This document shows, piece by piece, positions 58,273 through 64,000 of a stretch of 64,000 nt of DNA. The DNA lies in the NCBI GenBank assembly GCA_022600195.1, contig JAHZKX010000057.1, positions 1-64,000 of the forward strand, in the 5' to 3' direction. The notes under the pieces were generated by a model that was not told the DNA's origin, did no database searches, and saw only the letters and a list, made by a program, of their open reading frames with translations. The position numbers and the translations under genes are program-made. Positions within the stretch are counted from its first letter, which is position 1. The number at the start of each line of letters is the position of its first letter. This stretch comes from Planctomycetota bacterium. Lineage in GTDB: Bacteria; Planctomycetota; Planctomycetia; Planctomycetales; Planctomycetaceae.

Positions 58273-59673
58273 TTATTGAATCCCTTCTTCCCGAGCCTGA
58301 GCGGCGTCTTGCTCTTCATCCTGAATATAAGTTTTTCCGCGATAAAATCTAGCCACAAAGATAAACAGGACCGCGGCTACGAACATCACTCCGGCGAAGA
58401 ACCAGAAATAGTTGGCTCCTTCCAGATGTGAATTGTCTTCATCGATCATTATGACTTTATTCACTCCCGCCGTCATCAGATTCCCTACCGTCATCGAAAG
58501 AAAATAGAGCGACATAATAAATGACTTCATCGATTTGGGAGCCTGAGTATACGAAAATTCAAGACAGGTTATGGAAACCATCACTTCACCCGCAGTCAAT
58601 ACGAGATAGGGCAGCGCCTGCCAGAGTATGTGGGGAGGATTTACCAGATCAGCATCAATTCGAATTTGAATCAGCGCACTGATGGCAAAAGAGGCCGCAG
58701 CCAGAAAAAAACCTATCGATATTTTTCGTAAGGGTGTTAATGGAAATACCAGATTAATCATCGGGTATATCACATAAGAAAACGTGGGAATCAAAATTAA
58801 AATGAACAAGGGGTTAAATGCCTGAACTTCCGCGGCACCAAGCTCAAAGCTCCCGAAGGGGGTCACCGTATGAGTTTCCATCTGCAGTCCCTGAATAACC
58901 CAGGAGGAACCGGTCTGATCGAATAACGCCCAGAACACGGGCAGGAAAACATAATAAAGCACGGAAAGATTCAGTAATGCCTGAACCCCTTCTTTTCCAA
59001 ACGTATCTTTTCGAAATCGCTCCCACCCCGATGCGGGAATATGCACGAACTTGTTTCGCCCCATCCAGAAGAGAATCGTGGCCAACAGCATCAGAATGCC
59101 CGGTAACCCAAAGGCATAATGTGGTCCATAATCTCTCAAGATAATTGGTATCATAATGGAAGAAACAAATGCTCCCAGATTGATGGCAAGATAAAACCAG
59201 CCAAACACTCTGCTGAGTAAATGTTGATTTTGATTACCGAACTGGTCACCCACATGTGCAGAAACGCAAGGTTTAATTCCTCCCGCACCTATGGCGATGA
59301 GTGCCAGCCCCAGATAGAGCCCCATCTTTGTTTCATCAATGGCTAATGCCAAATGACCCAGGCAGTAGACGACAGAAAGTATCAATATCGTTTTATACTT
59401 TCCCCAAAAGACATCGGCGAGAAGAGACCCCACAAGCGGAAAAAAATAAACCGCAGCGACAAACAGATGGAAGACAGCAGTGGCGTCATTATTTGACATA
59501 AAATCTGCTTCACCACTGGCATCCAGCATAAACTTCGTCATAAACACAACCAGGATGCCCCGCATACCGTAAAAGCTGAAGCGCTCAGCTGCTTCATTTC
59601 CCACAATATAGGGAATCCCCGACGGCATTTTATCAGTCGGCGTTGGTGCCGTCTTATATTTTTCCTGTGACAT
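58273..59673 (-). CDS. POT/PTR2 family proton-dependent oligopeptide transporter
   Basis: This 466-residue inner-membrane MFS protein imports di- and tripeptides with protons. TM1 carries the family's ExxER motif (Glu27, Glu30, Arg31, then FSFYG). About 12 TMs are visible, with GAGGIKPCVSAHVGDQF near residue 131 as the typical PTR2 signature and AVYFFPLVGSLLADVFWGKYKTI earlier. The gene stands 40 bp from the downstream end of the split-ATPase operon, on the same strand, so it could be cotranscribed with it. Confidence 0.9.
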   Translation of the reverse strand: MSQEKYKTAPTPTDKMPSGIPYIVGNEAAERFSFYGMRGILVVFMTKFMLDASGEADFMSNNDATAVFHLFVAAVYFFPLVGSLLADVFWGKYKTILILSVVYCLGHLALAIDETKMGLYLGLALIAIGAGGIKPCVSAHVGDQFGNQNQHLLSRVFGWFYLAINLGAFVSSIMIPIILRDYGPHYAFGLPGILMLLATILFWMGRNKFVHIPASGWERFRKDTFGKEGVQALLNLSVLYYVFLPVFWALFDQTGSSWVIQGLQMETHTVTPFGSFELGAAEVQAFNPLFILILIPTFSYVIYPMINLVFPLTPLRKISIGFFLAAASFAISALIQIRIDADLVNPPHILWQALPYLVLTAGEVMVSITCLEFSYTQAPKSMKSFIMSLYFLSMTVGNLMTAGVNKVIMIDEDNSHLEGANYFWFFAGVMFVAAVLFIFVARFYRGKTYIQDEEQDAAQAREEGIQ

Positions 59674-59713
59674 TAATCTTGTATTCTTTCAACAAAGTTG
59701 CAGTGCCAGTTTC

Positions 59714-60406
59714 TCAGTCTCTCAACTGCCAGTCCGTTTCCACACGTTGTACCTGAACTCCCTCTTTTGAAGGAGTAAATTGATAAATGCAATCCGCATA
59801 CCGTTCAAACATGGCCGGATCATGGTGGCTGATCATAATCACCTGGAAGCCGAGCGCTTCTCCTGCTTCGTGAATAATTTTCACCAGTCGCGGTACTAAA
59901 TCGGGTCTCAACCAGCAATCCTGTTCATCCAATATCAGTACCCGTCTATGCTCAGATTCGTCTAACGTCATCAATGCAAACATCCGCAAACCCACAGACA
60001 GTATATTGGCCACTGAGCCCCCCTGCCCGCGGATGATGTCCTCAATGTTTCCCTCCCGCTCGATCTGAAAGTCGACGCTGGCTCCTCTGTGTTTCCATTC
60101 GGCAACGGCTTTCAATTTCAAAGGCTGCTCCAGTACTTCCTGAAGCGCAATGGTCAGTTTTTCCTGAATCAATTCTAGCTGTTGTTCAAACAACTGCCCG
60201 CTCAAAGTTTCGAGCGCTTCAGAGACTTGATCAGAAATGGCAACATATTGCTCCGTTTCCGTGATCTGTCTGGTCAATTGTTTCTTTTCTTTCCCTTTCT
60301 GTTTACGTACCGCTGACAACTCCCAACATCGACGTTGCAAAGCTTTGGGAGAGCTCAATTCCTGTTGAGAACGGGAAGGTTCTGATTGGGAAAATATCCT
60401 GGCCAT
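59714..60406 (-). CDS. C-terminal half of a split Rad50/SbcC-like ATPase
   Basis: This 230-residue protein looks like the C-terminal lobe of an SMC/Rad50-type ATPase with a short incoming coiled coil (about 20-95). The signature-like helix is RGQGGSVANILSVGL (126-140). Walker B is VLILDEQD with Asp160 and Glu161, followed by the D-loop region and a His switch at SHH (193-195). There is no Walker A, so it cannot hydrolyse ATP alone. It needs a partner, presumably the N-terminal half encoded 1.3 kb upstream in the same operon. It follows the small coiled-coil gene by 30 nt. Confidence 0.85.
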   Translation of the reverse strand: MARIFSQSEPSRSQQELSSPKALQRRCWELSAVRKQKGKEKKQLTRQITETEQYVAISDQVSEALETLSGQLFEQQLELIQEKLTIALQEVLEQPLKLKAVAEWKHRGASVDFQIEREGNIEDIIRGQGGSVANILSVGLRMFALMTLDESEHRRVLILDEQDCWLRPDLVPRLVKIIHEAGEALGFQVIMISHHDPAMFERYADCIYQFTPSKEGVQVQRVETDWQLRD

Positions 60407-60436
60407 GAGGCTCGTCTTATTCTAAAAGGATTTTGT

Positions 60437-60742
60437 TTAAGGTGTATCTGTCGCCTGATGTTCTGTTTCAATGTTTGCTAACTCTGCTTCGATCTTTCCC
60501 AGAGTCTGGTGGTACTCGGCTCGTTTTCGTTCATTCTCTGCTTTGATCTGCTCCAGTTTCTCTTTTAACTCTTCAAGATTATCTGTTCCGTAGTCGGTCA
60601 GTGCCTGCTGTTTCAGCTCATCCAGATTTTTTTCCGCATTGACCAGATCGCGTTCCGATTCGATTTTACGTTTGTTTAATTCCTGATAGTGTGCCGTCAA
60701 CGTTTCAATGTCAGGCACATCATTTTGATCATTCGGTGTCAT
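60437..60742 (-). CDS. Small coiled-coil protein of the split Rad50/Mre11 operon
   Basis: This protein of about 101 residues is almost entirely charged coiled coil (about 12-95, with HYQELNKRKIESERDL and ELKEKLEQIKAENERKR heptads). I chose ATG 60742, which has GAGG about 9 nt upstream and overlaps the nuclease stop by 14 nt; 60757 would also be open. No family is recognised. It lies between the nuclease gene and the C-terminal ATPase half. It may supply part of the return coiled coil or a connector between the two halves. This is inference. Confidence 0.7.
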   Translation of the reverse strand: MTPNDQNDVPDIETLTAHYQELNKRKIESERDLVNAEKNLDELKQQALTDYGTDNLEELKEKLEQIKAENERKRAEYHQTLGKIEAELANIETEHQATDTP

Positions 60743-61679
60743 TACTCGAAACCTCACTTGCTAAATTTCGTACTTCGTCTGCAACCGTTGTGCTAAATTG
60801 TTCCAGGTTCTTCTCCAGGAATAATTGTAAACCGGCACCAGTATCTGTTCGTCTCGACTGTAATTCTGCCAATCCAGAAATAAACGCCGAGGGAACCCCC
60901 TCTTCGGTTTCTTCTAATACTTCTTCATAAAACACTTCATCAAACGCCTGATGCGGTACCTCAAGCACTGACCGTCCCCAGCCTTCCGGTGTGACTTCCA
61001 GCTTCAGAACCGAAGGCACATGTGACCGTGAAGCATCGCTGCGCGATCTGCGCACAATGTTACCGGGCGTCACCCAGGTGGTCTGTCCCTTTACTACATC
61101 TTCCAGAGTCCGATGAATGTGGCCGTTGATTACATAATCCACACCCACTATTTCATACGGCTTAAAATGCCCCTGCTCTTCGTAACCGGGTACAATCAGA
61201 TCATGATGCGTCACCCAGATAATTAAAGGATCTTCCTCTTCGTTTTCAAACTCACCCGACTTGGGTAATTTTTGCCCCCAGGAAGTACCGCCGACGATCA
61301 CCGATTGGCCCCGCATCTTCCCCCGCCAGGGTGCTTCTGCTGAGAGCAGGTGATACTTGCCTGCCTGGACGAGAATGCTCAAAGTATCGTGTTCGGTCAG
61401 TTGATTTTCCCGGCAGTCATGATTTCCATAGATCCCATAAACGGGAGAATCAAACAGATTGATTAACTGACAAAGTAACGAATTCTGATTATCACGGGGA
61501 ACATGAAATAAATCGCCGAGAATGACGGGAAGCAGATTCTGGTCTTGAGCCGTTTTCAGGCACCAGTGCAATTTTTCCAGAACCACCTCTGGATATTCAT
61601 CTTTCCGAAAACCGGGAACCCGCCCCTCCACATGAGGATCTCCAATCAACAACACACCGCAATAGGAATCACGCTCCAT
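60729..61679 (-). CDS. Mre11/SbcD-like metallophosphoesterase
   Basis: This calcineurin-like phosphoesterase (316 aa) resembles the nuclease partner of Rad50. I chose ATG 61679, with AAGGGG 7 nt upstream; ATG 61685 is too close to it. All five motifs are present (numbered from the 61685 Met): Asp16-x-His18, GD at 57-58, GNHD (87-90), His160 in VTHHD and GHIH (188-191). A C-terminal extension (about 245-318) is acidic with helices, in the place where Mre11 binds Rad50 coiled coils. The gene overlaps the upstream ATPase half by 11 nt and the downstream coiled-coil gene by 14 nt, so the proteins are made together. Confidence 0.85.
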   Translation of the reverse strand: MERDSYCGVLLIGDPHVEGRVPGFRKDEYPEVVLEKLHWCLKTAQDQNLLPVILGDLFHVPRDNQNSLLCQLINLFDSPVYGIYGNHDCRENQLTEHDTLSILVQAGKYHLLSAEAPWRGKMRGQSVIVGGTSWGQKLPKSGEFENEEEDPLIIWVTHHDLIVPGYEEQGHFKPYEIVGVDYVINGHIHRTLEDVVKGQTTWVTPGNIVRRSRSDASRSHVPSVLKLEVTPEGWGRSVLEVPHQAFDEVFYEEVLEETEEGVPSAFISGLAELQSRRTDTGAGLQLFLEKNLEQFSTTVADEVRNLASEVSSNDTE

Positions 61680-63012
61680 GTGCATGCCCCTTCAATCCGG
61701 TTTCTGCTGCCTGTAAGAACTGCTCAGGCTCCAGTTCCGCACCACAGGTGGGACAGCTCGGGTTTTTCTTGACCCAATCCTCTAACTCCGCACGAACAGC
61801 TGCGTGTTCTGCGTTACACTCGTGACAGTTTTGCTGCAACTGGTCCAGCTGCATTTGCGATTCTTTCCACTGCTGGCAGATTGATATCAAACTCTGTATG
61901 TCATCCATCGCAGGGGGTGGTGCGCAGCTCTCCAGAATCTTGTATTCCGCTCGGTCGACGTCAACCCGTTCTGCTGCATACTGAATTTTCTCAATCCCAT
62001 TCTGCAATGTATCGGTATCTGACAACGCAGGTGGTTCATCCAGATGCTTCAGATATAAGCTCGTCGTCTTGGCCTGATTATGGATTTGGTCCTGAATCTG
62101 GAATTCATTGATCAACCCTTTCAATAAAAGGGTCTCATGCATCTCAGGCGGTTCCTCTAAACCTGTCAAAGCGATGACATTGAATTGCGTTTGCCTGACC
62201 TGCTGATTTACGTCTTGCAACCGCTGAGTCAGCAGTTCGATCGGTTTTTCATTTTCCTGCTGTAGTTCTTCAGGCAATATATTCAAAGTTTGAACGGTAT
62301 GCTTCAGCTTTGATACCGATTGAGCTGATCGTTCCCACCCCTGGATGAATGATTCTAACTGTTGAATCTGTTGATCTTCGGAAAGTAGTGCTTCATAGGT
62401 TTTGTCGAGTTCCTCTAATTTTGTTTCCAGATCAGGAACAGGTGCGAGCACATCAACGATCGCGCAGGTCTGTTTGAATTCCGACTGCAAGCGTTGCAAC
62501 TCCTGTTGCGCCGATTTGACCTTACTACGATGCAGTTTCTGCATTTCGATCAGGACTGAGGCATCCGAAGAGGATGCAAAAAAAGCAGCGGCCCGGCTGC
62601 CACGCTCACCTAGCAGAAAAATTGGTGACTTTTGCTCACCGAAATGAACATCAAAAGGGTCGTTATCACCTGCTTTGACCTTCGACAGTTTTAAAACCTG
62701 CCGCAATTTATCAGGTACGCTGTTTCTTAATCGGTGAAAATCCTCACCATCGATACAGTAACTAACCGTCTTTTTTTTTCGTTTCCATTCGACTGTATGG
62801 CCATCATCCGTTTCCACAATCACAGAACATTCCTTTGCTCCATGCCTGACCATAAAATCGCCTGAGGAATTCTCTGCCAGGATCTGTAGCGCAGACACGA
62901 AGGCTGACTTACCGCAATTATTGGGTCCAGTCAGAACGGTCAGACCGGGCGACAAATCGATCACGGTATGTGAATGACTCATAAAATTGTGCAAAGTAAT
63001 CCGCTTCAACAT
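61669..63012 (-). CDS. N-terminal half of a split Rad50/SbcC-like ATPase with zinc hook
   Basis: From ATG 63012 (447 aa) the protein begins like Rad50/SbcC, MLKRITLHNFMSH, so the longer frame from 63129 is rejected. Walker A is GPNNCGKS (29-36), with a Q-loop-like FGEQ near 131. A coiled coil (about 165-410) is broken by Pro-Pro turns. Near the end the zinc-hook CPTC (420-423) is followed by only 24 residues. There is no signature, Walker B or H-loop. Those are found in the separate 230-residue protein in the same operon. Together with the nuclease gene it appears to make a four-polypeptide Mre11-Rad50-like complex. Confidence 0.85.
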   Translation of the reverse strand: MLKRITLHNFMSHSHTVIDLSPGLTVLTGPNNCGKSAFVSALQILAENSSGDFMVRHGAKECSVIVETDDGHTVEWKRKKKTVSYCIDGEDFHRLRNSVPDKLRQVLKLSKVKAGDNDPFDVHFGEQKSPIFLLGERGSRAAAFFASSSDASVLIEMQKLHRSKVKSAQQELQRLQSEFKQTCAIVDVLAPVPDLETKLEELDKTYEALLSEDQQIQQLESFIQGWERSAQSVSKLKHTVQTLNILPEELQQENEKPIELLTQRLQDVNQQVRQTQFNVIALTGLEEPPEMHETLLLKGLINEFQIQDQIHNQAKTTSLYLKHLDEPPALSDTDTLQNGIEKIQYAAERVDVDRAEYKILESCAPPPAMDDIQSLISICQQWKESQMQLDQLQQNCHECNAEHAAVRAELEDWVKKNPSCPTCGAELEPEQFLQAAETGLKGHAHGA

Positions 63013-63196
63013 GATCGCAAGTATAATCCCCACCGATCTAAAATCACAGGATCGCCATATCAGGTATTTCAGATCATCCGAGAAATAGACTATTGCGTTT
63101 CCCGACAAATTTGAGTCAAATAAAAGCAATCGCTGGGCTCAGACTCGATTTCTCTGTCCTCCCATTCTCTTTACGCTATCGATTCAAGGTCAGACT

Positions 63197-64000
63197 ATGC
63201 TTTTACCAAAATCTTTTCTGCTGGGTGCCGTAATTATGCTAAGTTCACTCATTACAGTCCTCGACGCTCAAAGAGTCTCGGCTGCAGAAAAAATCCGGGT
63301 CTATGTGGGCACCTATACCCGCGGCAGTGAGAGCAAAGGCATCTACCAGCTTTTAATGGACACCGAATCAGGAAAACTATCCCATATCGGAACAACTGAA
63401 AATGTTGATAACCCCTCATTTCTGGCGATTCATCCGACGCAAAAATATCTCTATGCCGTAAACGAAATTGCCGACTTTCAAGGCACCAAAGCGGGTGCCG
63501 TCAGTGCCTTTGCGATTGATCCTGAAACGGGCAAATTAACGCTACTCAATCAACTCTCGTCAAAGGGCGCCGCCCCCTGCCATCTTGATATTGATGACAC
63601 TGGCAGAACACTCCTGGTTGCCAATTATACCGGCGGCAATATCTGTTCGCTTCGACTTCGCAAGAATGGAAAGCTGAAAAAAGAGGTTTCCGTTGTTCAA
63701 CATACCGGCTCGAGTGTCAATCCAAGGCGACAGAAAGCACCCCATGCTCATTCCATCAATTTAGATCTGCAGAATCAACATGCGATAGTGGCTGACCTGG
63801 GTATTGATCAACTGCTGGTCTACCAGTTCAATCCGGAAAATGGCGTCCTTAAACCCAACTCTATACCTGGAATTAAAATGGCATCCGGTGCAGGACCACG
63901 TCACTTTGCTTTTCATACTACTGGAAAATGGGGGTATGTAATTAACGAATTAAACCGAACCATTACGGCCATGAAATATAATGCAAAGCAAGGTTCGTTT
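63197..64000 (+). CDS. Lactonase-family beta-propeller protein, partial
   Basis: The window ends inside this gene; 268 residues are visible. The ATG has AAGGT 6 nt upstream. A signal peptide (about 1-31, SAAEKI) is followed by blades of a 7-bladed propeller like YkgB/Pgl 6-phosphogluconolactonase: VYVGTYTRGSESKGIYQ, DNPSFLAIHPTQKYLYAVNE, APCHLDIDDTGRTLLVANYTGGN, PHAHSINLD, GPRHFAFHTTGKWGYVINEL. These repeats match the family closely. Export argues against a role in the pentose phosphate pathway; family members elsewhere act as lactonases or on muconates. Confidence 0.88.
   Translation, partial: MLLPKSFLLGAVIMLSSLITVLDAQRVSAAEKIRVYVGTYTRGSESKGIYQLLMDTESGKLSHIGTTENVDNPSFLAIHPTQKYLYAVNEIADFQGTKAGAVSAFAIDPETGKLTLLNQLSSKGAAPCHLDIDDTGRTLLVANYTGGNICSLRLRKNGKLKKEVSVVQHTGSSVNPRRQKAPHAHSINLDLQNQHAIVADLGIDQLLVYQFNPENGVLKPNSIPGIKMASGAGPRHFAFHTTGKWGYVINELNRTITAMKYNAKQGSF

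Overview
The window looks like chromosomal DNA from a planctomycete of the Planctomycetaceae, perhaps Gimesia-like. That placement rests on gene content, not on any marker search. The evidence is a PSD1 (DUF1549/DUF1553) cytochrome-c protein paired with a DUF1501 protein, a BBP7-type beta-barrel protein, an OmpL-like porin, a sulfatase, an ECF sigma factor divergent from a membrane Ser/Thr kinase, and many HEAT, PQQ-propeller and HlyD proteins. Base composition appears to be in the mid-40s percent GC. About 42 protein genes are supported. I see no rRNA, tRNA or CRISPR array.

Layout. 1-4 kb holds a heavy-metal RND efflux operon read leftward: a His-rich membrane protein, a CusB-type adaptor, and a CusA-type permease that loses homology after transmembrane segment 7 beside a cluster of three hairpins. 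4.5-20 kb holds a giant MscS/MscK channel, a thioesterase, two esterases, a large membrane protein overlapping an ABC ATPase, a HEAT protein, a STAS protein and a LOG protein. 19.7-22.7 kb is the divergent sigma factor/kinase pair. 22.9-28.3 kb holds a His/Tyr/Asn-rich secreted protein, enolase, an APH-like kinase, a Gly-rich secreted protein and a PIG-L deacetylase. 28.4-33.2 kb is the PSD1/DUF1501 pair behind a strong candidate promoter. 33-46 kb holds BBP7, a shortened TMEM43-like protein, a nucleoside hydrolase, rhaB, ftsY, the porin with a structured leader, a sulfatase, purH and a BamB-like propeller.

48-55.5 kb is an unusual envelope cluster. A TPR-sulfotransferase lies downstream of a PqqD-like/M50 protease/HlyD fusion and a separate HlyD adaptor, and all face a divergent GAF-GAF-TM-HlyD protein. 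It looks like a machine that carries something across the envelope, with a cytoplasmic sensor built into one adaptor.

59.7-63.0 kb is the most interesting locus. It is a tightly packed four-gene operon in which a Rad50/SbcC-like ATPase appears split into two polypeptides. The N-terminal half (Walker A, coiled coil, zinc-hook CxxC near its end) and the C-terminal half (signature, Walker B, H-loop) are separated by a Mre11/SbcD-like nuclease and a small coiled-coil protein. The window ends inside a lactonase-type beta-propeller gene.
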